Below are positions 6,471 to 12,538 of a DNA stretch of 13,476 nucleotides, one piece after another; the stretch's first letter is position 1; each line of letters begins with the position of its first letter. The notes under the pieces were generated by a model. It did no database searches, was not told where the DNA came from, and worked only from the letters and a program-made list of their open reading frames with translations. Location of the stretch: positions 1 through 13,476 of the forward strand of contig JAQUTZ010000012.1 of assembly GCA_028694095.1 (NCBI GenBank), given 5' to 3'. Both the position numbers and the translations under genes were made by a program. The DNA comes from Minisyncoccota bacterium. GTDB lineage: Bacteria; Patescibacteriota; Minisyncoccia; Minisyncoccales; MHMH01.

Positions 6471-6476
6471 ATTATA
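6471..6476 (-). promoter_or_regulatory. TATAAT -10 element before the SdpI-metal operon
   Basis: A perfect TATAAT is followed by AAAAAAAG and the ATG at 6462. The matching -35 position (GCGTCA) lies in the terminator of the preceding operon and is weak, 3 of 6. If used, the RNA would start at or within two bases of the start codon. Confidence 0.55.
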
Positions 6477-6479
6477 ACA

Positions 6480-6502
6480 CAAAAGGGCGCTGATGACGCC
6501 CT
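6480..6502 (-). terminator. Terminator of the rhodanese-Msr operon
   Basis: A 6-bp stem (6484-6489 with 6497-6502) has a 7-nt loop and TTTT after it on the minus strand. It overlaps the stop codon of the GNAT gene and immediately precedes the next promoter. The plus strand also has a T-run, so it could work both ways. Confidence 0.75.
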
Positions 6503-6929
6503 ATTTTTTAATTTTTCCGAAGGCTACGCAATATTTATGTTTTGCCCTACCTGCAATCTCGTCAGCTTTTTTGACCTTTCTGGCGTTCAGCTTTCTGAAC
6601 CCCAGCGTCCGATAAAACTTATTATTCCAGAAAAGAGTCAAAGCTATAACGATCTCCCCTTTATTAACGTATCCATCAAAAGCGATATTTATCAAAGCTC
6701 TGCCGATGCCCTGCCGCCTTTTTTCTTTGATAACGGCCAGCGACTGAAGATATACCTTCTTGCCCATTTTTTCCAAGGCTAGGCAGCCGACTGCTTTTCC
6801 GTTTTCCCTCGCTATCAGCGTTCGTTCGGCCTCGGACAGGTATTCGGAAGAAAGCTTGGAAGACTTTATTAAAAATTCCACCAGTTTCATCTCGCTTGCA
6901 GCGGCTTCTTCTATCGATAGCTGCTCCAT
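6501..6929 (-). CDS. GNAT family N-acetyltransferase
   Basis: A 142-residue single-domain GNAT enzyme. The acetyl-CoA loop is RRQGIGRAL, preceded by the strand LQSLAVIKEK (motif A) and followed by FYRTLGFRKL (motif B). The acceptor is not predictable. The chosen start is the ATG at 6929, nine bases after AAAGGAG, a good SD, giving the usual short GNAT N terminus. A TTG at 6989 that overlaps the molybdoenzyme stop is also preceded by GGGAG and would add 20 residues. It is the last gene of the Msr operon, 56 bases after the molybdoenzyme. The C-terminal 30 residues are Lys-rich. Confidence 0.85.
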   Translation of the reverse strand: MEQLSIEEAAASEMKLVEFLIKSSKLSSEYLSEAERTLIARENGKAVGCLALEKMGKKVYLQSLAVIKEKRRQGIGRALINIAFDGYVNKGEIVIALTLFWNNKFYRTLGFRKLNARKVKKADEIAGRAKHKYCVAFGKIKK

Positions 6930-6985
6930 AACGGCATTCTCCTTTAAAACGTGCTGTTTTAAGAATATCTGTTTTCCCGGTAAAA

Positions 6986-7705
6986 TCAAGGCTCCCGCTT
7001 GGGCCCCGTAATGTCCGCTTCGTTGCTGTAGCCGGCCTGTTCGTAGGTACCCCGGTAATCGACATCATCTGAAAGCTCTATTCTAGTCAGCCACTTTACC
7101 CATTTATAGCCCCACTTCTGTTCGGCCACCACCTGGAAAGGAAACCCCTTCTCCGGAGACAAAACCACGTCATTTATTTTGTAGGCCAGCAGAATGTCGT
7201 TGTCGGAAATAAAGTCCAGCGGCAGAGAACTGGTAAAGCCGTCCTCGGCGTGAAAGATGGCTATCTCAGCTTCCGGCTTGGCACCCGCCAATTCTAACAG
7301 GTCTTTCAGCAGCACCCCCTCCCAGAGAATCTTGGCGCTCCAGCCGACCACGCAGTGTATGTCCACAACCTTTGAATAATGCTGACTGTCGAGCACGTCC
7401 TCGTAAGTCAGGCTCAGGGGGTTATCCACTAATCCGTCTATGGTTAAGCGGTAATTATCAGCGCTTATGTACTGCGGCCCGCTTATGGAAACCTCCCTTA
7501 AATCATCAACGGAAGACAGTCTTTCTCCCTGATATTCCCTGACTTCGGCGTCCGAAAGCCTTATCGTCCCGCTTTGCTCCCTTAAGTACCAAGCCAAAGC
7601 CAGAGCCAAAGCCAGGAAAAGAAGCAGGAGTAAATACCGTAATTTTATATTCCCTGGAGAGAAAATCTTCAGAAAACGGCTGAGCGCAGGGTTGCTTTTT
7701 TTCAT
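6986..7705 (-). CDS. Membrane-anchored MsrP/sulfite oxidase-like molybdopterin oxidoreductase
   Basis: A 239-residue molybdenum-cofactor enzyme. One membrane helix (about 24-41, followed by acidic and polar residues) should anchor it with the catalytic domain outside. The sulfite-oxidase-fold core runs from about 80 (YRLTIDGLVDNPLSLTYEDV) through the Mo-ligand region DIHCVVGWSA, with C118 as the likely Mo thiolate, to KWGYKWVKWLTRIEL. Family members include sulfite oxidases, nitrate reductases and YedY/MsrP, which reduces methionine sulfoxide in the periplasm. Position directly after msrA and msrB, with a four-base ATGA overlap, argues for the MsrP-like role. Unlike E. coli MsrP there is no twin-arginine signal and no MsrQ heme partner here. 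It needs molybdopterin, for which no biosynthesis gene is seen in the window. Confidence 0.88.
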   Translation of the reverse strand: MKKSNPALSRFLKIFSPGNIKLRYLLLLLFLALALALAWYLREQSGTIRLSDAEVREYQGERLSSVDDLREVSISGPQYISADNYRLTIDGLVDNPLSLTYEDVLDSQHYSKVVDIHCVVGWSAKILWEGVLLKDLLELAGAKPEAEIAIFHAEDGFTSSLPLDFISDNDILLAYKINDVVLSPEKGFPFQVVAEQKWGYKWVKWLTRIELSDDVDYRGTYEQAGYSNEADITGPKREP

Positions 7706-8103
7706 TGTTTTTTGGACTTAAATTTTAAAGCGACCGAATTAATACAATATCTTTTGCCCGTAGGTGGAGGGCCGTCATTAAAAACGTGGCCGAGATGCGA
7801 CTGGCAGCGGGCGCAAAGAACTTCTGTGCGGACCATTCCTCCCGACCCGTCTTCCCTGTATTCCATATTTTCCTGATTAACGGGTTCGAAATAACTGGGC
7901 CAGCCGGTTCCAGATTCGAATTTTGTTTCCGATTTAAAAAGAGGCAAATCGCAAGCGGCACAATGATAAATGCCCCTCTCCAACTGCTTTTCCGAGGGAC
8001 ATGTGAAAGGCGCTTCCGTCCCCTTTTCTCTCATAACGCGATACTGCTCTGGAGTAAGTATCTTTTTCCACTCTTCTTCTGTTTTGCGTATTTTTTCCAC
8101 CAT
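7702..8103 (-). CDS. msrB: Peptide-methionine (R)-S-oxide reductase MsrB
   Basis: It reduces the R epimer of methionine sulfoxide in proteins. The 133 residues cover the whole family: zinc-binding CxxC pairs at C48/C51 and C97/C100, the substrate segment SGTGWPSY (64-71), HVFNDGPPPTGKRYCINS with catalytic C120. The usual resolving Cys near residue 63 is absent; C35 (FTCPSE) might replace it, or thioredoxin may act directly on C120. There is no signal peptide, so it works in the cytosol. It starts 17 bases after msrA; the gap contains a small TAGGG/CCCTA inverted repeat. Its TGA overlaps the ATG of the molybdoenzyme. Confidence 0.96.
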   Translation of the reverse strand: MVEKIRKTEEEWKKILTPEQYRVMREKGTEAPFTCPSEKQLERGIYHCAACDLPLFKSETKFESGTGWPSYFEPVNQENMEYREDGSGGMVRTEVLCARCQSHLGHVFNDGPPPTGKRYCINSVALKFKSKKQ

Positions 8104-8120
8104 ATTTTAGGGAAACAACC

Positions 8121-8591
8121 CTATGCGGAGCAAACTCCCCCCTTTCCTTTTGCGTAATATTTCTGATGGTATTCTTCCGCCCTCCAGAATTTCCCAGCAG
8201 GAATTATTTCAGTCACCATTGGACTCTCGTACTTTCCAGACCTGTTAAGCGCTTCCCTTTCCTCCAACGCCAGCCTTTTTTGTTCCGGCGTGTGATAAAA
8301 AATTATTGAGCGATAATTACTCGCGACGCCGGAACGGGCGGGATTATGAATACTCCAAAAAATGTCCAAAAGCTTCTGGTAGCTGACCTCGTCAGGATCG
8401 TATTTTATTCTCACCGATTCAGCGTGTCCGGTCTTTCCGGAAGAAACCTCTTCGTAGGTTGGATTCTTTGTAAAGCCGCCGGCGTAGCCGGCTTCAGTTT
8501 CCGCGACACCCGAAACCCTTCTAAAAGCCTCTTCGACTCCCCAGAAGCATCCTGCGGCAAAAGTAGCTTTTTCTAATTTTTTAGCCTCCAT
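8121..8591 (-). CDS. msrA: Peptide-methionine (S)-S-oxide reductase MsrA
   Basis: It reduces the S epimer of methionine sulfoxide. The 156 residues are full length for a compact MsrA. The catalytic motif GCFWG has C15; GYAGG, YDPDEVSYQKLLDIFW and NYRSIIFYH follow, and the C-terminal GGVCSA supplies a resolving Cys (C154). No signal peptide is present, so it is cytosolic. The ATG lies three bases after the stop of the VIT transporter gene, with only a weak GGA as SD, suggesting reinitiation by ribosomes finishing that gene. Separate msrA and msrB genes rather than an MsrAB fusion are found here. Confidence 0.97.
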   Translation of the reverse strand: MEAKKLEKATFAAGCFWGVEEAFRRVSGVAETEAGYAGGFTKNPTYEEVSSGKTGHAESVRIKYDPDEVSYQKLLDIFWSIHNPARSGVASNYRSIIFYHTPEQKRLALEEREALNRSGKYESPMVTEIIPAGKFWRAEEYHQKYYAKGKGGVCSA

Positions 8592-8594
8592 TTT

Positions 8595-9104
8595 TTATCC
8601 AACCAAGCGGCCGACAGCGACGCCGAGAGCGACGGCCAGGCCGCCCACTAAAAATATTCTTAGTCCGCTTTTGAAAATATTAACGCCTGTCATTTTTCCG
8701 CTGACCAAACCCAGCGCAAAAAGAGCAAACAAAGAAAGGGAAACTGAAATCCATAAAGCCGACGAGGCTCCCGTGAATATGTAAGGAAAGATAGGTATGA
8801 ATCCGGCAAAAAAATAGGAAAAGAACATTATTGACCCGTTGATGAAAGAATGTTTTATATGAGAGACTCCGTCTCCCATATACTCCTCGGTGGAACGTTC
8901 TGAAAGAAAACTTCCCGCAGCCATGGAAAACGCTTCAACGAAAATAAGGACCACTCCCGCAAGAAGGATATCGGCCCGGCTGAGGCCGGCAATATTAATT
9001 CCCGACAAAGCCCCTACCGTTGAAACTAAGCTGTCTTCAACGCCGAATATAAAGTTGCGCATTCGGCCGGCAAACAATTTCCTGGAAGGACGCAAGCTGA
9101 TCAT
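8595..9104 (-). CDS. VIT1/CCC1 family Fe2+/Mn2+ transporter
   Basis: A 169-residue membrane protein with about five helices. The N-terminal helix FIFGVEDSLVSTVGALSGI and the second-helix segment VEAFSMAAGSFLSERSTEEY are the VIT/CCC1 hallmarks (compare the typical DGLVSTVG and MAAGEYLS). In yeast and plants these proteins store Fe2+ or Mn2+ in vacuoles; in bacteria they are thought to export them. The cytosolic metal-binding loop is shorter than in plant VIT1. Removal of free iron would lower Fenton chemistry, which fits its place directly before msrA (three bases). It begins 11 bases after the Gmad2 gene with no SD; the sequence before it is a short CATTAA repeat. Confidence 0.85.
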   Translation of the reverse strand: MISLRPSRKLFAGRMRNFIFGVEDSLVSTVGALSGINIAGLSRADILLAGVVLIFVEAFSMAAGSFLSERSTEEYMGDGVSHIKHSFINGSIMFFSYFFAGFIPIFPYIFTGASSALWISVSLSLFALFALGLVSGKMTGVNIFKSGLRIFLVGGLAVALGVAVGRLVG

Positions 9105-9115
9105 TTAATGTATTC

Positions 9116-9667
9116 TTAATGTTGAAAAAATACGGGGATTCTCAGCTCATCGGCATTCTCCGGTAAACCCGAGGGATTATCCTTCTCCAGCACCAGGGTG
9201 CCCTTTTTTGTATCAGGAGAAATAAAATTCAGTTCGGCCGTAAAAGGAACGAAGTCTTCTGTCATCCACTCTTCTTGGGCTTGGGCGTAATGCTGGGCTA
9301 TGACTTTTCCGTTTCCGTCCAGCAATTTTATGGGAAAAGTCGCTTCAAAAAACCAATATCCCCTCGCTTCCCCCTCGATAAGCAAAGGGCTGGCAACGGA
9401 ATAATTCGGCCTCGGGGTATTCACCCTTATTAAATCGGACTTCTCAATCTCATTCCCGATATCTTCGGTAAAAGTCTCTCCCTCGGGAACACGGCACTGC
9501 CGGGGATAGCTTTCCATAACGGGATATCCGGCCTCCGCGCATTCTTCAAAGTTATTGATATCCTGAACCTTGGGCCCTTCTTCTGCCGGCTGATAGAAGA
9601 AAAGATAATAAGCTGCCGCTCCGGCAATAATTATAATAAATACGATCCAGAAGATTATTTTTTTCAT
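9116..9667 (-). CDS. Membrane-anchored Gmad2-domain protein
   Basis: A 183-residue extracytoplasmic protein. Residues 1-24 form one membrane helix. A short Cys-containing segment follows (FEECAEAGYPV and SYPRQCRVPEG, C43 and C59, likely a disulfide). Residues about 80-183 form the immunoglobulin-like Gmad2 domain, beginning with IRVNTPRPNYSVASPLLIEG and ending in LRIPVFF. Gmad2 is named from spore-germination proteins, where it often follows GerMN, but it is widespread in non-sporulating bacteria and its role is unknown. AAAGGA two bases before the ATG is the SD. It lies 50 bases after the rhodanese gene. Anchoring next to an oxidised-protein repair set suggests a cell-surface function. Confidence 0.85.
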   Translation of the reverse strand: MKKIIFWIVFIIIIAGAAAYYLFFYQPAEEGPKVQDINNFEECAEAGYPVMESYPRQCRVPEGETFTEDIGNEIEKSDLIRVNTPRPNYSVASPLLIEGEARGYWFFEATFPIKLLDGNGKVIAQHYAQAQEEWMTEDFVPFTAELNFISPDTKKGTLVLEKDNPSGLPENADELRIPVFFQH

Positions 9668-9717
9668 ATTCCTTTATATTATTCTATCAAAATTACAATC
9701 AGCTAGCGATTATCCTA

Positions 9718-10161
9718 CTACTCCACGGGGTAGCCGGCCGCAACCCAAGCGCCGTATTCCCCCTCTAATCTGTATACATTGGTAAAACCGGCGTCTATCA
9801 GCTTTTGGGCGCCGGCCCTTGAAGCGCTCTCAATGTGGCAGTAAACCAAATATTCCCTATCTTTATCCAGTTCGGGTATAGCTGCATCCAGCGAACCGTC
9901 CCCTACGTAATAATTCACTGCTCCGGGTAAATGGCCCTGGCTGTAGCTGGGCGAAACGTCTATTACTACCAGTTCGGGCCTGGTGTCTATTAACTCTTTA
10001 GCTTCAGCCGGAGAAACGTCCACATAACCGGCCTCCTGCTCTTCTTCCTGCGACTGGGTGGAGTCCCCCTCGGGCGAAGCATCCGGAGAAGGAGACAGCC
10101 AGTACCACACTCCAACGACAGCTATTATTAAAATGATTACCCAAAATACTTTCTTTAACAT
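9718..10161 (-). CDS. Membrane-anchored single-domain rhodanese
   Basis: A 147-residue protein with an N-terminal helix (about 4-22), an acidic Ser/Glu/Gln-rich linker to residue 44, and one rhodanese domain (46-147). The fold markers are VDVSPAEAKELI, VVIDVS, GHLPGAVNY and the active site YCHIESASR, with C108 as the sulfur carrier, then YRLEGEYGAWVAAGYPV. The usual DVR before the first helix is DVS here. The domain should lie outside the cytosol, where it could handle persulfide or thiol oxidants. It is the first gene of the Msr operon, with an extended -10 promoter 36 bases upstream. No SD is evident before the ATG. Confidence 0.88.
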   Translation of the reverse strand: MLKKVFWVIILIIAVVGVWYWLSPSPDASPEGDSTQSQEEEQEAGYVDVSPAEAKELIDTRPELVVIDVSPSYSQGHLPGAVNYYVGDGSLDAAIPELDKDREYLVYCHIESASRAGAQKLIDAGFTNVYRLEGEYGAWVAAGYPVE

Positions 10162-10196
10162 AATAGTTATTTAAATAATAAAAGCGACTTTATTCT

Positions 10197-10205
10197 ATTA
10201 TAGCA
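10197..10205 (-). promoter_or_regulatory. Extended -10 promoter for the rhodanese-Msr operon
   Basis: TGCTATAAT is a full extended -10 element, which can work without a good -35 box. It starts right at the edge of the preceding terminator hairpin, whose arm occupies the -35 position. The predicted RNA has a leader of about 30 bases that is A/T-rich with no SD. Confidence 0.65.
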
Positions 10206-10235
10206 GAAAGCCGCCCTTAAGGGAGGCGGCTTTCT
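10205..10235 (-). terminator. Terminator after the DUF378 gene
   Basis: A perfect 11-bp stem (10205-10215 with 10225-10235) has a 9-nt loop. The stem itself ends in TTTCT on the minus strand, with no long T tail. It follows the DUF378 stop by about 20 bases and abuts the next promoter. Confidence 0.75.
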
Positions 10236-10255
10236 AAGGCATGTTATTAATATAA

Positions 10256-10459
10256 CTACATTTGTTTCTTCGGCTTCATAAAGCCGGCGAAAATCAAATA
10301 TAGCGCTGAAAGACCGACCAGATCGTAAACCACCTTTGAGGTGGCAGACATGTCGCCGAACAAAGCGGCAACCAAGTCATACTCCATTAATCCGACCAGC
10401 CCCCAGTTGAAACCCCCGACGATAACGAGGATCCAAGCAATAGTTTTTATTAATTTCAT
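10256..10459 (-). CDS. DUF378 family small membrane protein
   Basis: A 67-residue protein with two membrane helices: TIAWILVIVGGFNWGLVGL and VYDLVGLSALYLIFAGF. The GGFNWGLVG motif and the second-helix VGLSALY are typical of DUF378 (YuzA-like) proteins, whose function is unknown. The start is the ATG at 10459. The frame is open to 10534, but a TATAAT at 10496-10501 would put the RNA start downstream of the longer version. An AGGAGG sequence is present 19 bases before this ATG, too far for normal use. Single-gene unit with its own promoter and terminator. Confidence 0.85.
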   Translation of the reverse strand: MKLIKTIAWILVIVGGFNWGLVGLMEYDLVAALFGDMSATSKVVYDLVGLSALYLIFAGFMKPKKQM

Positions 10460-10495
10460 ATTGAAATAAAATGGGCTTCCTCCGACCTTTAATGC

Positions 10496-10525
10496 ATTAT
10501 ACAGGAAAATCAAAAAAACAAGTAA
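10496..10525 (-). promoter_or_regulatory. Promoter of the DUF378 gene
   Basis: A perfect TATAAT (10496-10501) is preceded after 18 bases by TTACTT (10520-10525). The same TTACTT is found 17 bases before the TATAAT of the GerMN gene. It decides the DUF378 start codon because the in-frame extension lies upstream of the predicted RNA start. Confidence 0.6.
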
Positions 10526-10532
10526 CGCCGGC

Positions 10533-10565
10533 AAAATAAAATCGGGCCCGATGAACGAGCCCGAT
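10533..10565 (-). terminator. Terminator of the cold-shock gene
   Basis: A 7-bp stem (10541-10547 with 10559-10565), with TTTATTTT following on the minus strand. It begins about 20 bases past the stop codon. Confidence 0.85.
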
Positions 10566-10584
10566 CGTATTTCCTTAAATGACC

Positions 10585-10782
10585 TTATATGCGCTGAACG
10601 TTCAGTGCGTTGGGTCCTTTAGGAGAGTCACCCTTTTCAAAAGACACTTTGTCTCCCACTTTGAGTTCTTCAAAGCTTACGCCCTGAAGCTCATTTCTGT
10701 GGAAGAAAAGATCCTTATCCTCGCCGTCAACGGCGATGAATCCGAATCCTTTGTCAGTAAGGGTTTTGATAGTTCCTTCCAT
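10585..10782 (-). CDS. Cold-shock domain protein (CspA family)
   Basis: A 65-residue single cold-shock domain, the family's usual length. RNP1 is KGFGFIAV (11-18) and RNP2 is DLFFHR (24-29). It should bind single-stranded RNA or DNA and act as an RNA chaperone in the cytosol. Its ATG has no SD, only an A-run. The promoter at 10888-10916 gives a leader of roughly 95 bases, and a terminator follows the gene, so it is a separate unit. Long leaders are usual for temperature-responsive csp genes, but no cold-box match is claimed. Confidence 0.95.
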   Translation of the reverse strand: MEGTIKTLTDKGFGFIAVDGEDKDLFFHRNELQGVSFEELKVGDKVSFEKGDSPKGPNALNVQRI

Positions 10783-10849
10783 GACTTTTTTTTAAGCTTG
10801 ATTAATGTTTTAAGGTTTTAACCTAAAGCCTAGTGCTCCCAATAAAATC

Positions 10850-10891
10850 GACTTATTTTTTTACTAGAGAACTAACTTACAGAAATAAGTC
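10850..10891. repeat. 9-bp inverted repeat at the cold-shock promoter
   Basis: GACTTATTT (10850-10858) and its complement AAATAAGTC (10883-10891) are 24 bases apart. The right-hand arm overlaps the -10 box at 10888-10893, so most of it lies before the predicted RNA start. It may be an operator rather than an RNA stem; chance is possible in A/T-rich DNA. Confidence 0.35.
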
Positions 10892-10916
10892 TAGCATAAA
10901 AGAGATAATCAGTCAA
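10888..10916 (-). promoter_or_regulatory. Promoter of the cold-shock gene
   Basis: TTGACT (10911-10916), a 17-base spacer, and TAGACT (10888-10893) with the extended TGC just before it. This is the best sigma-70-type promoter in the window. It predicts a leader of about 95-100 bases. Confidence 0.8.
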
Positions 10917-10923
10917 GCCCCTT

Positions 10924-11673
10924 TCATTCGGAAAGCATTTTTTGGGCCATATCGTCGTATACTTCGTCAATCACCGCTCCCGTAACTCTTCCGTTTTCCA
11001 CCGTTACAATAATGGTATGAGGGGTAATCACCTGGGCCAATACTTGGCCGGTGCGGTCGCCGTAGCCCGCATGCCTTGATTCGAATTCGTAAACAAACTG
11101 GTAGCAATTATGGCAATCAGCCAAATCAAGAGCCAAAGCCTCTTGAAATTCCAAATTCATTCCGTCGAAGGTATAAGTCGGAGACTCTTCTTCAATCCAT
11201 ATTCTGGCTATTCCTCTGGAAATTTCTTCGGTATACAGATTCGTATATCCGCCCCTTTCAAAAGAGTCCACTAAATACCTTTCGCCGCTTTTCACCAGCT
11301 CCAGAGTTTCATTAAAATATCCCGTTCTTCCCAGCCCGGCATACTCCTCGTATATTCTAACTTTGATTTGGAATTTATCCTCAGCCAATCTTTCGGTATC
11401 CAGTATTTCAAAATCGGAAAGATGGGGATTAGATAATCCGATTAAGGGCAGGTCGCTTCGTAAAAGGTATTGTCCCCCTCCCTGCTGGGTAGTCCACTCC
11501 AAGGCTGCTTCCTGGTTTCTGTTAATTCTTTCTGCCATAAAAGAAGAGGCTGAAGTTTTCGCCAACTCTTCTTCAGCGGCATTCTCCTGGTGGGCCGGGA
11601 AAAGCTGGTAAGCTCCCCAAGTAATAAAGCCCAGGATGATAACGGCTAATATTCCTAAAATCGGTTTTAACAT
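10924..11673 (-). CDS. Conserved membrane-anchored extracytoplasmic protein, function unknown
   Basis: I cannot name a family for this 249-residue protein. Residues 1-24 are a membrane helix. Residues about 35-145 are a mixed region ending in ERYLVDSFERGGYTNLY that looks like a small alpha+beta (NTF2-like) fold. The C-terminal part has a Cys pair, DCHNC (C187, C190), then FVYEFESRHAGYGDRTG (193-209) and QVITPHTIIVTVENGRV, which read as a conserved beta-rich domain. The Cys pair could be a disulfide or a metal site. It starts nine bases after the GerMN gene and probably works with it at the surface. No terminator separates it from the cold-shock promoter. Confidence 0.75.
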   Translation of the reverse strand: MLKPILGILAVIILGFITWGAYQLFPAHQENAAEEELAKTSASSFMAERINRNQEAALEWTTQQGGGQYLLRSDLPLIGLSNPHLSDFEILDTERLAEDKFQIKVRIYEEYAGLGRTGYFNETLELVKSGERYLVDSFERGGYTNLYTEEISRGIARIWIEEESPTYTFDGMNLEFQEALALDLADCHNCYQFVYEFESRHAGYGDRTGQVLAQVITPHTIIVTVENGRVTGAVIDEVYDDMAQKMLSE

Positions 11674-11682
11674 AAGATTTAA

Positions 11683-12429
11683 TTAAGGCTGAAAAATATC
11701 TTCCGGTTCAAATTTTACCTCGTCGACTTCCGGAAATTGCAAGGCTGTAGCTTCAATCTGGAACCATAAAATTCCCACCCTGCAGCTTCCTCCTATGGTT
11801 TTGTTATTGGGGTCGTTAAAGGTTAAGGTGAGGATACCCTCATCCAAAACAGCCCCATCCAACTCAAATCCCTCCAGGGGATATTCAGTGGTAACCCCTT
11901 CAGCTTGAGCCGCTTCGGGAATATTGCCTTGGAGAAGTAAACGAATAGTATTTTCTATAATATTGTCCTTTGGTAAAACAACGGTAACCGGAACCAGACC
12001 ATCCCTGCTGCACATAATATTCTCTTGTTCGTCTTTGTCATTTTCGGGATTGTAATAAAACAGCTGGACCTCCTGCATGTTGTTTTCCTCCTCCACCCCG
12101 AACCTTATTTCGCTAACCTCTACCATTCCCTCTGATTCGTATCCCTTCACTTCCACCCTCTCCCCTTCCTCTACGGTAAGAGCAGAACATTTCTTTTGCG
12201 CCTCTCCCTCAAAACATTTAGTTTTGCCGGTAAAATTAAGCACCACCGACAAAGCCGGGGCCCCGGGCTTCTCGTAGACAAGATACCAATTATCCGAGGT
12301 GTCGATAACGAGATTTCCCGTTTCAGAAAAGTTTATCTCTTTTACCTCCCCTTTTGAGGCAAAAAAGAAATAGTAAGCGCCGGCGGCTATCACGGCAATA
12401 ACGATTATAAAAAGTAATGCTTTTTGCAT
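11683..12429 (-). CDS. Membrane-anchored GerMN-domain protein
   Basis: A 248-residue surface protein. Residues 1-24 form a membrane helix. Residues about 33-112 are a beta-rich region (DNWYLVYEKPGAPALSV, then C72 and C81, and GERVEVKGYESEG) resembling an OB-like fold. Residues about 117-245 are GerMN: VQLFYYNPEND, VTVVLPKDNIIENTIRLLLQ, TLTFNDPNN and a C-terminal FPEVDEVKF. GerMN is named from the GerM germination protein and occurs in many non-spore-forming bacteria, often fused to Gmad2; here Gmad2 is a separate protein at 9116-9667. First gene of a two-gene unit, with a TATAAT promoter about 35 bases upstream. Confidence 0.85.
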   Translation of the reverse strand: MQKALLFIIVIAVIAAGAYYFFFASKGEVKEINFSETGNLVIDTSDNWYLVYEKPGAPALSVVLNFTGKTKCFEGEAQKKCSALTVEEGERVEVKGYESEGMVEVSEIRFGVEEENNMQEVQLFYYNPENDKDEQENIMCSRDGLVPVTVVLPKDNIIENTIRLLLQGNIPEAAQAEGVTTEYPLEGFELDGAVLDEGILTLTFNDPNNKTIGGSCRVGILWFQIEATALQFPEVDEVKFEPEDIFQP

Positions 12430-12464
12430 ATTTAAAAATTAAGGTTAATGCTTTTCCTTTTATT

Positions 12465-12493
12465 ATTATACGCTAATACGCTTCTAAAAGTAA
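12465..12493 (-). promoter_or_regulatory. Promoter of the GerMN gene pair
   Basis: A perfect TATAAT (12465-12470) and TTACTT (12488-12493) with 17 bases between. The -10 is part of an imperfect tandem GCGTATTA/GCGTATAA. The leader is about 30 bases and contains AAAGGA, too far from the ATG to be an SD. Confidence 0.65.
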
Positions 12494-12538
12494 CCGGTTC
12501 CTGTCGGCGAAATAAGAGAAAACAATTTCCATAATATT

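Noticed and set aside
7725..7961. Alternative-frame 78-residue minus ORF inside msrB
   Set aside because: The MsrB frame has all zinc and catalytic Cys; the other frame shows no pattern.
12473..12532. 19-residue minus-strand ORF between the ASCH and GerMN genes
   Set aside because: It has no SD, ends just beside the TATAAT of the GerMN promoter, and overlaps the -35 region.
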